Shown here: one piece after another, positions 9,440 through 22,769 of the stretch
How the letters are laid out: each line of letters opens with the position of its first letter
Position numbering within the stretch: position 1 is the first letter of the stretch
NCBI GenBank assembly: GCA_016648135.1
Contig: JADDOH010004199.1
Coordinates: 62,001-126,000 of the forward strand
Direction: 5' to 3'
Source of the DNA: Agrypnia vestita
Lineage: Eukaryota; Arthropoda; Insecta; Trichoptera; Phryganeidae
Length of the DNA stretch: 64,000 nucleotides
The notes under the pieces: generated by a model
Databases searched by the model: none
Seen by the model: the letters and a program-made list of their open reading frames with translations, nothing else
Told to the model about the DNA's origin: nothing
Program-made: the position numbers and the translations under genes

Positions 9440-12400
9440 ATACGGAATTTTTTTAAATATTATATATTTTTTAATTAAAGATTCTTTCACAGAATACGTA
9501 ACCTCAATAAGTTATATACCTATGCTTTGAAATTAAGACTAACATTCATTTCTTTGAAATAAGTTGTACTCAGTGGGAAGTTGAATAAAAATATATGTTA
9601 TAACTACCACAGTACAATTATTATCATGTTGTTCAAATCGTAATATATCACAATTTTCTCTCAGATAAGAGCCTTTTTCTCCAAAACTTATCTCTCGTAT
9701 AATATGTCTGATATCTTAACTACTAGAGCAACTAGCTAAGGTTATGTTTTTTGATGTAACATTCAAAATAACAAACAATTTTTACTTTTAAGTCCTTGGA
9801 ATTTTCATACTCTATGATTATCTTTTTATAATTGTTTTGTTATCAAAATATTAGAAACAATCTTTCGCAAACTTTTGGCTAGAACTTAAGTGAAACTTTC
9901 ATGCAGCGGATACAAAGGAGTGTTGCGCTACCGCCTTTGGGTACCCGAAACTTCCGAACACTCCGGGGTCTTCACTTTCTACTTTAATTGTTTACAAATG
10001 TTACCGGTTTCACCCTTTGTGTCTTCAAAAGCCATCGACGTCAGCGCTACAAATTGACCAATACAGAAAAATAACATCGTAAGTTTTTTACGGCCGTCGG
10101 ATGATGCTTTTTTCTAAAAAGAATTATCCGTTATTTTGCGGTCTCTATTATGATAAAATACTTACCCACGGTAAATTAAAGCCGAAGAAAAGATCTTTTT
10201 TTTAATATATTTGGAGTTCGAAATACAGATAGCTAATACATGAATGATTAAATTATTTTTTGTAGCGTATAGATGTAAAAACACTATGTATATGGTATTT
10301 ATATTGTGGCGAAAAGACGCAAAAGCGCCACTATCCATTTGAGATGGACAGTGACATCTACACGCCAGAATTAATAATTTTCCCAAAATTAACATAGAAA
10401 ATTTCACTTTGTTAAAGAGTGAAGAGATTTTTTTTAATAAATAAATAATTGCGAGTAGGTAATCAAGAACTTCAGCAATAATATTTCAAATATTTTAGAA
10501 AAAACAAAAGGCATTATTCATTTTTAAATTTGGACATATATAAATCACTCTGGTTATGGAAAGGTTTTTCCGAAATATGTATGTGTAATTAATCAAATAA
10601 TATAAGTAGATACATTCAAATAATACGATGGATATTTTAGATTTTTTTTTTTTACGTTTTATATATATATATTTTGATATATACATAACTAAAAACACAA
10701 TGACGGCATTCTGTTTAATAATTACGTCATTTATTGACACATTTCATACTATGGAATTTTAATTTTAAATATTAATTATGGTGTTTTTATTAAAAAAAAA
10801 AAACTTTGATTAAGTGAATTAATCCTCAAAACACGGTAATAAATAGAATATTGTACTGTTTAAAATCATCTCTTTATATAAATAAATAGCATTTTAAAAT
10901 CAAGAAAAAACGTAAAAATTCCTTGAAAATTTAAATCATTTTAAAAATTAGCGCCGCCTTGGACACTAAAAACGATATTTTGGCCGTGGCTTATCGATTA
11001 ATGCTTATATTTTATTAATTATTGTAAATAATGCTCAGTTTATTACTTTTATACAATAACGAAGGCTTTATCTAACTTATTACCCTAAAAATATTTCAGA
11101 TGTAATTAAATTTTCAGGTCTAGAGTATTCATTCTGATATAAATTAATAATAAAAACCCACATTTATTCGTCACATTTTGTGTTATATTTTTTGAGATAT
11201 TTTATTATTATATAAACAATATTGTTTATTAATTTTTAAGTTAAAAAGCGAAATAGCGATACAACAAGCTCTAGTAGTCACGCTGGCACCTTTTAAAATG
11301 CGATTACAGTATTTTCTAATGACCACACATGGTGCAGGCGAAGTACCTGTGTAATTAATTTTCATACATGCTCGGCTCAGTTCTAATATATTTATTTATT
11401 CAGGAAGCTTAGGGAACTCGTGCACGCTATGAAAAAGGAACATTCATTTTTATTGTGTTACTTTTTAAAATGTTTTCCAACGATATATACATAGGTAGTT
11501 AACGAAAAATTAAACATTTTTCTAATTTTATTAGACAGCCGTTATTAAATATGGTAGCATTTTTACCACGGTTTTGCTACATTGCAACTCATATTTTAAG
11601 TATATTAGTTTATTATTTTATTCTACTATGTACTATACTATATAAATTACCTTATGTTTTATTTTATAATGTCATAATAATAATTATTATAAAAAAATAT
11701 TATTATGAAATAATTATATTTAAAAAGTAGTGTGAATAATTGTATTAATTTATTTTATTTGGGATGTATTTTAACCAACAGCATACTAATAAGTTTGAAC
11801 CCATTTTGTTCTTCTATTTTTCATGCTTTATAATAATTTTTAAATGTTGATTTATTAATCGAAAAATAAGAGTGCTATTTTTGATGAAACATTTGCATTT
11901 CAGTTTATTTGGATACCAACAATAATAGTGAAACACAGTTTGTCGAATGTTCACGACCGTTGAAAACATAACCTTTCAGATTAATTAGAATACAAAGCAA
12001 TTGCGACAACATAAATTATACGTTACTAAATTAGAGGTACAAAACGTCAATCATATTAATATTTTACCAATAAATAATATATATCTTTTATCATTAGATT
12101 TATGAGTTGTTACCCTTAATTATGCGTATGTGGGTAATAATTAGGTATATAATTTCTATGCATGTTAGACTCGCAAAGCTTCTTCCTAGACGCTTGTCTG
12201 AAGATATATAAATGGTCTTAAAACAAGATTGTTTGAACATTAATTATCAATAACAACCAAGAAATACACGCTAATTAACTCATTAATCTAAAAGTCATTC
12301 TCAATCACTTCTACAAAAATTATTCATTAACAGTTATTATTTTTTTATTGTATTTGACTCGTGTTATATTTATATTTAACTTGTATGGCTTGATGGACTA

Positions 12401-12790
12401 TTTATCTACTTTAACTAACTATAGAGGATAAAGAAAGAAGAATAATAATTATTCAACAAAAATTACTATAATATATTTTATAATCGAGGCGAGTACATTA
12501 TGTCTATGTTTTTATCAAATTAATTATGGAATTATTTAATAGAAGTCAGAGTGGCCATACTGTTGATAAAAAATTGGCTTTATGTGTTTTACATGTTGGC
12601 CTTAAATTGGATAATTTGGAATCGTTGGAAATGATCAGTGCTTGTAACCAAAATATCGTAAATAATACTAACCAATAATTCACTAATTTCAACTACAAGT
12701 TCTATCCCAAACATATTCCCGATATTTTAACCCATCAATATTAAAGTAACATTATTTAGCGTTAGCTTTATAGGTTAGCGTCTTATATTT
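9440..12790. other. AT-rich stretch, no gene seen
   Basis: About 3.3 kb with no coding, RNA or transposon signature I can support. A short hairpin with GTGGCG/CGCCAC arms lies at 10306-10331; its following text, GCGCCACTATCCAT, recurs near 25585. Confidence 0.45.
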
Positions 12791-12805
12791 ATAGTCTATT
12801 TTTAT

Positions 12806-12900
12806 GCTCCACGGAGAGGCGGCGATAGCAACATGCTGCTAAGCGGCCGGTTCGGGTTTGCTGGCCCGGGGTTCGAGCCCTGTCTTCGGTACTTTAATTT
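12806..12900 (+). repeat. Possible tRNA-related SINE head
   Basis: A box B-like GGGGTTCGAGCCC is preceded by GC-rich sequence and followed by a T-rich tail (CGGTACTTTAATTTTG). The 3' text resembles those after box B at 20952-21065 and 44846-44930. Box A is poor. Confidence 0.35.
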
Positions 12901-13079
12901 TGTTTTTTAGCCGTGAATTCGAAGAAATTACGGACGTTAAACGAAGTTCCGGACAGACAACGAAATTATCACGTTTGATTCCGTACTATAATAATTAAAG
13001 TGAGCGTTCCTTTTGGTATTTAGATTATATCTTCTTAAATGAGTTACGTTATTAAAAATTAAATATCTTAAACAAAATT

Positions 13080-13480
13080 CGGCATGTCATTTGTCCGTAT
13101 ACTTGGACGTAATTGCACCATAAGTTTATTCGTGTCGTGCGGTCCATTTCCGTCCCCATTTTCCTTCCAATAATTCGTTGATTAGTCTTCCACCCTCTGC
13201 CGGCGTTTAATTGCCGGAGAGATGTATCATACACATTCGCTGAATCCTATTTGATTGCTTTACAATGGCTTGTCATTATATATACCCTTTGGTGTTTCAT
13301 TAAGCTGTCAATTTGGGTTCGCGACACTGATAGTTTCCATTAGGGGCTTACGAGCATATGCCTCGTTCCCATTGTAAGTCGCGAGTAAACATGTAAGCTA
13401 CTCGGCGCGGCGGGGAAGCGGTGTTGAATCAAGTGAACGATTCCTAAGTTCGAATTAGCATGAATGGCGTGTTGATTTCT
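13080..13480. promoter_or_regulatory. Mixed-complexity block, possible conserved element
   Basis: A stretch of higher complexity and moderate GC between AT-rich flanks, with no repeat-family match in the window and no plausible peptide. Homeodomain-like TAAT cores and a CACTGATAG GATA-like site are visible, but such motifs are common by chance. Confidence 0.22.
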
Positions 13481-13765
13481 ATAATGATCGTGTTTGATCT
13501 TACCAATTTTCTCTGCTATTAAACCGTTAGGTGTAACGACACTTTTTGTATGTATGTTCATTCTCGGTTTTCAGTTAAAATATTTTAACATTGAGTATTC
13601 CAATGTACTTTTTTTATATTTTTAGCGTCGAAAATTGTGATTTTATCTTATTTTTATTAGTTTTTTTAGTACAAACAGTTCACTTATAAATAATCTTGTA
13701 GACTTGGAAGTTAGAGAATGTATTGTATATTTTTCTTTAAAGTTTTGTAGTATTGATACTTCTTT

Positions 13766-14617
13766 ATAAGAGGGGGGTAAGGTTGATTCAGTGAAAAAAG
13801 GCATGTTTTCAAGAATTTTTAGGCGATATAGGTAGTGCTAGTTTGTTTACTTAATTTTTATATAATAAAATATTATTTTAAAAAAATCATTGCAATATAT
13901 TTATATTTAAGCGAGTGGCAGTGAATCTCTGGAGGCGCCCCGAAATAAAATTGTTTTGCGGTGTATATCATAACTCGAAACAAAATCATCTGAAACAAAA
14001 AAGTCAAAGTGCACTTGTAAAAGGAGATGTTTCTCGAGGTAACGCCGTGAGGATTTTTTTTTCGATTTTTCTATTTTTGGTAGCACTTGGAAGCCAAAAC
14101 AACTTTCCGCTAAAAAAAAGCCAATTTGTTACTGTAAAATTAATAATTATTAAAAAAACAAAAAAATCTCATTGCCTTACCTGGCGAATTACGACAAAAT
14201 TTCAATACGATCGATTCAGTAGATTTTGAGTTATCGCGTACACGGACTTAAAAATGTCAAGTTTCAGAAAAACGCTGCAAAGTTTTGCACAATTCAAAAT
14301 AAAACTCGATAATTATTTTATACTTACGCATAGTCGTCGATGCCAGGTCCATACAGAAGAGCTTTCATCAAGAAGATCTAGAGCATCTTTTTGTCTCAAA
14401 ACTCTTCCAATACAAATAGCGCACCCGGTAATCATCAGGTAAGCGCGTCCATCAGATGCCCGAGCAGGTAGAAAATCAGTCTGAGCATCACTCGAATGTT
14501 TTTTTCGTCAATTTTGTTCCGATTGACTTGAAAATTTGTTATAAATATATAAATGTTATAAATTCATTTAAAAAATTAAAAATAAAATGCAAAAAAAATA
14601 CCTTACCCCACCCTTAA
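13766..14617. mobile_element. Non-autonomous piggyBac-like (TTAA) element, copy 1
   Basis: The left end reads ATAAGAGGGGGGTAAGG and the right end, complemented, TTAAGGGTGGGGTAAGG. The right end finishes in TTAA; the left has ATAA, one mismatch away. The copy at 61418 starts with an intact TTAAGGGGGGGTAAGG. The two share blocks such as AAAAAAGGCATGTTTT, GCGGTGTATATCATAACT and AGTTTTGCAC..AAAATAAAACTC. There is no transposase. The family name is inferred from the TTAA ends. Confidence 0.6.
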
Positions 14618-14760
14618 ATATCCATAATAGTAGACACAAAATTCTTGAAATAATCGATTTGTAGGGTAGGCTCTGTTTTTTTTAAATAATTTTAATTATG
14701 CTTTTTTGTGCTATTAAGAATGTGTTTAATCAATTTATATATAATTCTCCCCACCCAACG

Positions 14761-15545
14761 CTACCATATTGTAGTATTGGTTGAATTAAAGCATTTTAAC
14801 TGTCTTTGGTGATAGAATGTTTTCAAGTTTAATAAAAATATATATAATAGTCTTTTGACCATAGAGTTTATATGTGACTTCCATTTCATATTATTTTCTA
14901 TTAAAATGCCAAGATATTTTATTTCATGCGCTTTTTTATCGATATGCAAGTTTGTGCGCATGTAAGTTTATGGTTAATGTCATCTGCGTTTTTATGAATT
15001 AAAATCTGATGAACATTAAACTCTGATGGAAGGTCACAGCGGTTTATCGAAAATGGAACATTATTTGTTTTATCGCTATTTAAGATTTAAGAGTTATTAT
15101 AGTTCTTATAAGATTTGAAAGTCGAACCATTTTTTTAATTTATTTATGTTTTCACATATTATATTGTTAAAATGAAACCACGTTTTTGAATGTAATAATA
15201 ATGCTGTATCATCAGCGTAAGAAATTATTTCGCTGTTCAATTTTATATTAAAGATTTCATTTACGTAAATTATGAGGACTAATGGACCTAATACCGTACC
15301 CTGAGATATTAATTTATAAGGAATTTAACTTAATTTATTTAGTACGATTTGATAAAAGTGTGCTTAACCACGATGAGACACATCCATAAGTACTAATATT
15401 TTTTAGTTTTTCTATTAGACTTAAATGGGATACGCTATTAAAAGCCTTCCTTAAGTCTTTGAACATCCTTATCGTTTTTCAGAATATTTTGAGTATGTCC
15501 AAATTTTTCAGAACCGATCTGGATTTTTTGTCACAGGGACATCAA
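14761..15545 (-). pseudogene. LINE reverse transcriptase remnant with YADD box
   Basis: Minus-strand translation in shifting frames gives FKDLRKAFNSVSHLSLIEKL (motif A region), ISQGTVLGPLVLIIYVNEIF (motif B region), then ISYADDTALLLH (catalytic YADD) and, at 14961-14761, KAHEIKYLGILIENNMKWKS. These are the ordered RT motifs of a Jockey/CR1-type non-LTR retrotransposon. Stops and frameshifts separate them. No endonuclease domain is present, so it is a 5'-truncated dead copy. Confidence 0.82.
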
Positions 15546-15559
15546 TAATTAATCAGTGT

Positions 15560-16965
15560 ATATTATAGATGTCTCACAAAGACGGAACTGTATTTTTAAG
15601 GGAGAGTAGGTATAGAAGTTGTTTTTGGGTGTACACAGGACTTACGACCTATCGTACGGTTACATTATTGATAATTTAATAAAAAAGTTAACACTTAAAT
15701 CTACGAAGCAAATATTATAAAAATACGGTATTATAAGTCAAGTTTATAAGAAAATAGCTTCAAAGATTAAACTTCAAGTGGGTCACGAAAGTGTGAATTT
15801 TGCAACTTTTATGTTTTTACTGTAGCAGTTTGTTGTCTATTGTATATATTATTATAACACATATTTTTTCACAATATTGCATTACTAGATTAATTTCAAT
15901 TTCACGTTGAGTTTACGTGGCACGTTGAACGGAAAGTTTATGGAACTAAGTGACAATTTTAACATGAACGCACGTAGAATAGGATCAATTAAAGGAATTA
16001 TATTCAAAAATAACAAATGCAAATTAATTTACATTTGATTACTTATTTATACACAAGTTAATGAACAAATAGTAAAATTTGAAACAAAAATATTTATTTT
16101 GAAACGTTTACAGCGTCGTGTGGAAGGCTGTTGCGCTGGAACATGTACAGGATATGTCTAACTGATGACACAACGTAAAATTTGAACAACACGTTAAGAG
16201 AAATAATAGCCACGATGTAGTTTTTTGTTTTGATATTGTACTGTTTATGAAAAATTAATATTTATCGTGCAAATATTTAGACCAAAAATCGTGTAAAAAA
16301 ATTCTTTCGTCTATAAAATAATATTTTAAAAATAGCTTGATCGCATCACATCAATATTAATTATATTTTTTTGTTTTAAAGTAGCGTTAATACACACTTT
16401 TAACTCTTACTCACATATTAAATCTCCAGATTTCAACCTTTTATGCTTTTGAAAACCTTTTGAAAACTTTCAGCCCTGGTAATCTCGTATGTAAAATAAT
16501 ACCCACATATATTAAATAGCACGGATTTTATTTAATCCTAATTTGTACTATTTCTTCCTGTTTATATACAATGCCGTACTGAGAAATTGTTGTATTAAAA
16601 AAGATAATTGTTGGAAATTTATTAATTAATTCTATATATAGCAAATTAAACACCCAAATTACCTCAAAAGTTATCTTGATGTCATACATTAATTTACTCT
16701 ATTAATTTGAGAGCTTTAGTATGCAAAATATTAAATAACATAATCTCTTACATTTTTTTTAATCTGCAATTAGTTGTTTAATATAGTTTCTAATACTATC
16801 TAAATTAGAAGGAAGGAAATTTTAAATCGTATGTGAATATCATGCACGGTATCCTTTATAAATCAAAATACATGCATAGGTTGGATTTCGAATACGGTAA
16901 TGTTTATTTCTATTAAGATTTTAATGTACTAAAAGTTCTTGAACTGCTGGAATGATAAGACTACA
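15560..16965. other. AT-rich stretch, no gene seen
   Basis: No coding or repeat-end signature I can support. Confidence 0.45.
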
Positions 16966-16968
16966 ATA

Positions 16969-17045
16969 TCATCATCATCAGCCATTTTCTACCCACTGCT
17001 GGAAGACGTCCCAAAATGTCTTTTCTGTTACCAGATTTTTTGTGG
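16969..17045 (-). repeat. RTE-type LINE 3' tail
   Basis: It begins (ATC)n on the plus strand and continues AGCCATTTTCTACCCACTGC. Complemented, this gives 'CCAGCAGTGGGTAGAAAATGGCT' followed by TGATGATGAT, the usual 3' end of insect RTE-like LINEs and their derivatives. Confidence 0.55.
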
Positions 17046-17940
17046 ATTAAGTCTCGCGCTTTCACATTGATAGAAATCACGCTCATTGCAACATTAATTT
17101 GAAATTTTTTTTCAAAATGATTTTAATTTCAACAGTGCTTAATCGCTTTATCGATTTTTTTTAAATGTACTGATAATCATATAAAAATATTAGAATGCTG
17201 CATACATTCGGAAACATTAATTTACTTTAAAATATATTCACAAATTCAATCAAGCCATTTACGAGTAACTGAGACATATTACGATTTTCTACCTGTGTAC
17301 TATTGAATTAGTTAGTTTAGGGCCGGTTGCATAAACTTGTTTTATAGTAATAGTTCATTTAAAGCACAGATTTTTACGAAAACGGGCTATTTGATTGGTG
17401 AAAAACTCAAAAAATCTATGCCTTAAACCTTAAACGAAAGATTACTATAATCCAAGTTGATACAGCCGGCTCTTAGATAAGTAAAGTAACACATAATCAT
17501 ACACATAAATATAAGAAATTACTGGAATTAAAAATACAGAACTTAGATAATCAAAATTATTATAATAATAACCCCTATTCTCGATAGCAAGATTATTATA
17601 ATTACTTAATAAGTGAATTGTTTTCCGCAGGGTCCTCGAAAACAAGTATGCGAAATTTGTATAAAATTTTCACAATATTGATAAAATATAAAGGCTTAAT
17701 GTTGTATAAGTTCTATAAATTCAATTCTATTAATCGCACCCACTTTAGTTGATATTTTAGATATTTTTGGTCTACGATGGGTAGACACATTGTAGTTTTA
17801 TCTTAATTTTTAGCTACAACTCTGTCTTCAATATGCACTTTAACAATATTCGCATGACAAATTGCAATCTTTGTGTCATAGTTTACATATTTATAATTTT
17901 GGATTACACCATTGAAAATTTATTTTCCGTTCTACCAGTA
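17046..17940. other. AT-rich stretch, no gene seen
   Basis: No supported feature. Confidence 0.45.
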
Positions 17941-18149
17941 AAGAACCGCTTCACGATGGTTTAAAAAAAATTGTTAAAGTCGTTGGAATCGGAAGTCCTA
18001 CTTTAAATGAGTTTAAAAAAATCATAGAGATTTCCACCTTTTTGTTGTGTTGCAAAGAGAGCTCATAATTACGATATACCCAAAAACATAATTTTCCCGA
18101 CCCTAATTTCCAAACATTTGTTGCGCGACGACTTGTAACATGACACCGC

Positions 18150-18460
18150 ATGTTGGGTGTGTGTTGCCACGTGTACAAGTATATGGCGCAGGGTATGGAG
18201 ATCGGGGAGGTTCTCGCGGCAGGGAATGTGCCTTCCACTCCGGTAAACAGCCTTAGCCCCGAGGCTGTGGGTCTGGCTGGCGTGGCCGCCCTGGCAAAAT
18301 TATCTCCAATCCTTTGGTCTACCCCGGAGGACCTTTCCTCCCCTCCCGGACAGGAACGGGTTCTAAGAATGCTCACTATTATCTAGTAGTTTCAGCTTCC
18401 TGTGGGAACTTGACGAAAATTCATGCCCATTCTCAAATATCGCCAACCGCTTGGGGCATC
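18150..18460. other. GC-rich island with open frames on both strands, unidentified
   Basis: About 220 bp (18180-18400) of GC-rich sequence. The plus strand is open for 78 codons from 18150 with a protein-like composition (PSTPVNSLSPEAVGLAGVAA then LAKLSPILWSTPEDLSS). The minus strand is open for 141 codons to 18376. I recognise neither. There is no convincing splice site, and the minus frame runs on into AT-rich DNA with a K/N/I-rich tail, which argues against it. It could be an exon fragment, a retroelement gag scrap or a conserved non-coding block. Confidence 0.25.
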
Positions 18461-18922
18461 TTAAAAATAATAATAAATAATGTGTATCCTATTGCATCAC
18501 TGAATGACTGTTTTTTCAATTGTTGCATGCTAAAATTTTTAGTATTGATCCTGCTACGATTATGTTAAATATTTTGACTTTTATCTGGTAATTTGTTTTT
18601 AATATAACATACTCGAACATTAAGTACATGCTCCCCTTTTTGTTTTTACATATATAACAATCCCTAATACATTTCTTATTTTTAGTTATACTATTGCAGC
18701 CTTACAGGAAAGTAACATATTAAATAACAATAAAATAACAATAATTGTATTTAAGGAAGTATGTTTTGTTAGGTTTTTAAGTATTAGTTAGTTTTTTTGT
18801 TTTGTTTTGTTAGTTTTTTTAAGTAAGTAGTTAACTGACATAAGTAAAAAAGATGATTTAAATCAATTTAGTAAACGTTTATTTTATAGATGATTATGTA
18901 CGAGAATATAGTTGACCAACCA

Positions 18923-19005
18923 CATTCTACGATACATTATAATGAGTAATAATAATATAATTGTGACATTCTACGGTACATTATAATGAGTAATAATAAT
19001 ATATA
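18923..19005. repeat. 44-bp tandem duplication
   Basis: CATTCTACGATACATTATAA with TGAGTAATAATAATATA is repeated once at 18967 with one substitution, a period of 44 bp. Confidence 0.8.
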
Positions 19006-19177
19006 TGTAATATATTTGATAGTGTTTCTCGTGAAAGTTATTTTATAACGTTTTTTGTTAACAGTATTCGCCAAGTCCTTCGAGATCTTTTCCTTCAAGT
19101 TTCCCTATTATACTATTAATAGAATGATATTAATTATGTTAGTCGCTAGTATTTTTTGTACGACATTTTAGATACGT

Positions 19178-19720
19178 ATATTTTTTTATTTATTTATAAT
19201 CGCCCTACAAGGCTTTTTCAAACAATTAGGTAAAGTGTACGTTTATAGAATGAATTTTTTAAATGAAAATTAAAATCAAGAAAAATATAATTACATAATA
19301 TAAAGTGGAAAGCAAATACTTAAAATACAAATGCAAACAAATAAAGATAAATATAGTAAAAAGTAAAAAGCAAGTATATAACAAAGCAAAAACTTAAGGA
19401 TAGCATAATATAATAAAAATAATGAAATAGAATGAAAACAACAGCACAAGCTTAGAAAATCATAATATAATAAAAATGTTACAAAACGGTTATCTCACTC
19501 AATGAACAATCGAAACAAATACAAATGAATTATTTAAGTCCAATTTAAGAAATATTAGTAATCTTTCAATACATCTTTTAAAATGTTTGAATATTATAAA
19601 GTTGGTTGCAAAAATGTCAAGTTTCTCGTATCTGTTTGCTAGTCTAAGAAGCCTTTGCTGTGGTGAATTAAAAACGTAGTTGATAGCTGCAGTTTCCACG
19701 GTAAAACCTGAATGACTTCA
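19178..19720 (-). repeat. Probable LINE 3' region
   Basis: At 19178-19220 the complement reads AAAGCCTTGTAGGGCGATTA followed by an (AAAT)n-like tail, the same signature as at 2765 and 40115. The minus-strand frame upstream (19699-19499) reads RLLRLANRYEKLDIFATNFI but is not clearly an RT domain. LINE assignment rests on the shared 3' text. Confidence 0.35.
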
Positions 19721-20940
19721 AGTTACGCGAGACAACTCGCAGGCAGATACGTTCTAATAGTTTAGGACATTCGATAGTACCATTTATTAAATTGTGTTTT
19801 AAAGAGAAAGTCCGTCACTATTCTTCTAGTTTATCAAGAAAGCTAAAAGATCTAAGGATCTAAGGACCAATCATCATTTGGATCCTGGTAAGGGTAAACG
19901 AACTTCTTGAAACGAACCAAGTTTCATCATCTTTATGCTGAAGTCGTTTGGTGACAGTGGACATTCAATATTTTCTATAATAGTTCACGGTCCCGCGAGG
20001 AGAGGAATCTACCGAGAAATTTTACAAAGGAAACATCATTTATCATGATTCATGAACAATATTTATCATTTCACATAATTGGACTAGGATTAATTAAAAT
20101 TGCAGTAATAAGACGTTTTTGGTTTTTGATTTTTATCATTATATAATTTTAATTAAAATAATATTCTTATAAATATTTGTATTTGAATTAAAAATATACC
20201 CTTCGCCGTGGGCAATCCGGGCACTCTCGAATTAAATGGGATGAGAATATTTAGTCAGCTATTTGTCGCTCAATCAATTATAAAATTCCTGAAAAAGAGC
20301 GCATTTTAAGGCAAATTGATGGTCTTATAAAAATGTGTTATTAATTTAACATAATCGAAGAAAAACGATTCTGTAACATAATATATTTTGTAGATATTTC
20401 GAAATTTTAAATCTTGTTTATAAAATCATTAAAAAATCTAAGAAATCTGTGAATTTTAATATCGTTCTTATTTTCACAAACACAATAAACCACTATTTAA
20501 CAAAACGATCAATCTGGAATATCTTCGATACAACTTACATATTTTTGTTCAAGTTGAAACAATTTTAAATATGTACAAAAAAATCTACCCCGCGAAAACA
20601 ATTTGGTTACACCAAGGTACGAATCGGAAAATTATCCGATTCATATTCCGGGGACCAGCGATAACAATTGATCCGTTTTATTCAAAATAAAATATGTATT
20701 AAAAAAAAAAATCATTCAATCGTCATGCCGTATTCGCTGGGGTAGACGGAAAGGAAAAACGTCGCATTATTTTGTCTAAGCTTACTTCTATTGTTTCATT
20801 CACTTTCACACATATTTTCATGCACGCTTTTTGGTTGTTGAAGTTTTTAATAGGGCGGTCCTCTAATATTTGGTTAATCTAGTCGTATTCAGGCCAGGTG
20901 TTTCTCAGATTAGCCCTCTATTCCTGTTGCCTACACTCAC
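19721..20940. other. AT-rich stretch, no gene seen
   Basis: No supported feature. Confidence 0.4.
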
Positions 20941-20951
20941 CTCACGTATGA

Positions 20952-21065
20952 GCAGCTCGTTGATTAGTGGTTGAGATGCTCCTCGGTGATCTAGTTTGTC
21001 GGGAATTCGATCCTTGTTCCAGGAGGCCACCAAGTTAAACTTATTTTCGTAGCACAGTCGTTTAT
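20952..21065 (+). repeat. tRNA-derived SINE-like repeat
   Basis: A box A-like TGATTAGTGGTTGAGATG and a box B-like GGAATTCGATCC are about 40 bases apart, the order of a tRNA-type internal Pol III promoter, followed by a T/A-rich tail. No cloverleaf closes, so it is not a functional tRNA. Confidence 0.5.
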
Positions 21066-21134
21066 TTTACTTTGTTAAAATATTTATTTTACACGTATTC
21101 ATGAATATGAATACGTGTAAAATAAGTGTGAATC

Positions 21135-22315
21135 CAGACACCCCTCGTGACCACCAGCTAGTACAGTCGGAGAAGAATGGGACAAACCTTACTCCTTGAT
21201 TTCAATCTCAGGGTCTTCTCAGTGATGTACACGTTGAATTCTCGAGCCGCACCGTGTGCCTCTCACATTGACAAGTTCCAATTTGCAACAGATTAACAAA
21301 TATGGGCTCACAAAACAAAACATTTTGAGCAGTCAACATAAGAATTTATTTAATGAATTACTAACAATTTTCTTTGCCACAAAAAGGCGACAACAGGCTT
21401 TTATCCAAAGATATTGCTACATTTGTTTCATTAATATAATTATTTCTAATTTAAAAATAAATTGACCGTTCCGCAACATTGTCGCTGACGGCCGCGCGAA
21501 AGAAAGGAGAAGGCAGTTTAAACTATGTTTTGAAGACTCTACAGGCGGTGGCGCCAGCGCAAATGTCGTGAATTGGGAAATCATGAAGTTCAAATTTACA
21601 TTTAAATTACATCAGACACAATTAACGTACAATAACGCATCGACATGATGCTAGTAATGTCTTTTAAACAGGCACGAACACTGTTGAGCGGTTCACTACC
21701 ATTTTCACCTTTGTCTCTTCCAAATTCACGTGGCAGCGACGCCGTACAAGCGATGGGAGTTTCAAATAGAAAGTTGGATTTGATTTTACCAGGATTAGGT
21801 AAGAGACGGCACTGCAACGGCCAAGCTCTAGTGCTACATCACGCCAAGGTTTATTGCACCGGCCAGACGAAGCCCTGCACCCGCTGGGTCTTTGGATGTA
21901 TGCAGTCCCCGCCAAGCGGATGTCTTCTAGGCGGTTTCACATTGAAACCCCGCCGAAAAAACCCTGTTTAACAAATAATTATTAGCACACATCTTCAATT
22001 TAATCAATGTTATCACGATGCTACTTCAAATTGCGTCTCTCAATTCATGGGCCTACCTCTAAAAGGGTGCGAAGGTCTTATATGTTGGCAGTATGTCTGG
22101 CGAAACCCGACTGGCGCCATCTTGTTTCGCTTTGACCGATTATGCGGCACCGGTCGCTAAGGTTCGTAAATGATCGCGGTTCCGAAATGCGCGCGCAGTA
22201 CCTACGTGAATTCGAATGATTTTATCAGTAATTTTTCGAGCTGTAATTGAAAAAATAATTATTTTATTGAGTTGTCCGTGAAGGAGTGTGACGAATATGA
22301 TTTATTTCGTCACAA
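21135..22315 (+). repeat. Unidentified interspersed repeat of about 1.2 kb, copy A
   Basis: It aligns by eye with 43245-44475 in the same orientation through several blocks. They are CCACCAG..CAGTCGGAGAAGAATGGGAC near 21150, a GTTGCAACAG-type segment near 21285, GCCACAAAAAGGCGACAA near 21378, an AATAAATTGA end near 21465, and a terminal TGTGACGAA..TTCGTCACAATAT hairpin near 22287. The middle is GC-rich. Short frames are open there (plus 21645-21971, minus 21664-21915) but match nothing I know. Copies are old and diverged. It may be a degraded retroelement or a class II derivative. Confidence 0.5.
22287..22314. repeat. Hairpin at the end of the 1.2-kb repeat
   Basis: TGTGACGAA/TTCGTCACA arms (9 bp) with a 10-base loop. 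The counterpart at 44439-44466 has TGTGACG/CGTCACA arms, so the structure, rather than the loop, is what the two copies share. Confidence 0.6.
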
Positions 22316-22419
22316 TATATACGCCTAAGTGGCCGCTTTTCCACTTCACCTCCATACTTCACTAATGTGGGGAAATAATTAAGATATTTACGATGGTATT
22401 TACCCCGAACAGCAAGTTT

Positions 22420-22760
22420 TCCAAGAGTATCTAGCGGTGTATTCGCAAGTAATGACATGTCCGGCGGACCGCGGCGATGGCAAGCTGATGGCTGATAGCG
22501 TCCGTATATTTATACACGCCGCTAACGTCACGATGCTTATCGCGGCCTCCGCTAGGTGCGCCCAATTACACACCTATCACATTACACGCGGTACTTTACC
22601 TTATTAGCGCGAAATATGTCCGCGGCTAGCCGGGGCGCAAACCGTAACGGCGCGCCACCGAACACGTCAAGCGCGTTCGGTCGAATTATGCAATGTTGCA
22701 CGAGAAATCGGTCATTTCTCCCTACATTTTCTTTCGAATCTTCCACAATCGTTCACAGAG
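22420..22760. promoter_or_regulatory. CpG-rich block
   Basis: A dense CpG stretch (GTCCGGCGGACCGCGGCGATGG, GGGGCGCAAACC, GGCGCGCCACCG) in AT-rich DNA. The overlapping 90-codon frame at 22556-22828 is arginine- and serine-rich and matches nothing recognised. A TATTTATA box-like element sits at 22506-22513. Candidate promoter or regulatory island by composition only. Confidence 0.32.
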
Positions 22761-22769
22761 AAATTAAAC

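Noticed and set aside
17951..18376. Minus frame of 141 codons
   Set aside because: Part covers a GC-rich island and part AT-rich DNA with changing composition; no domain and no splice support.
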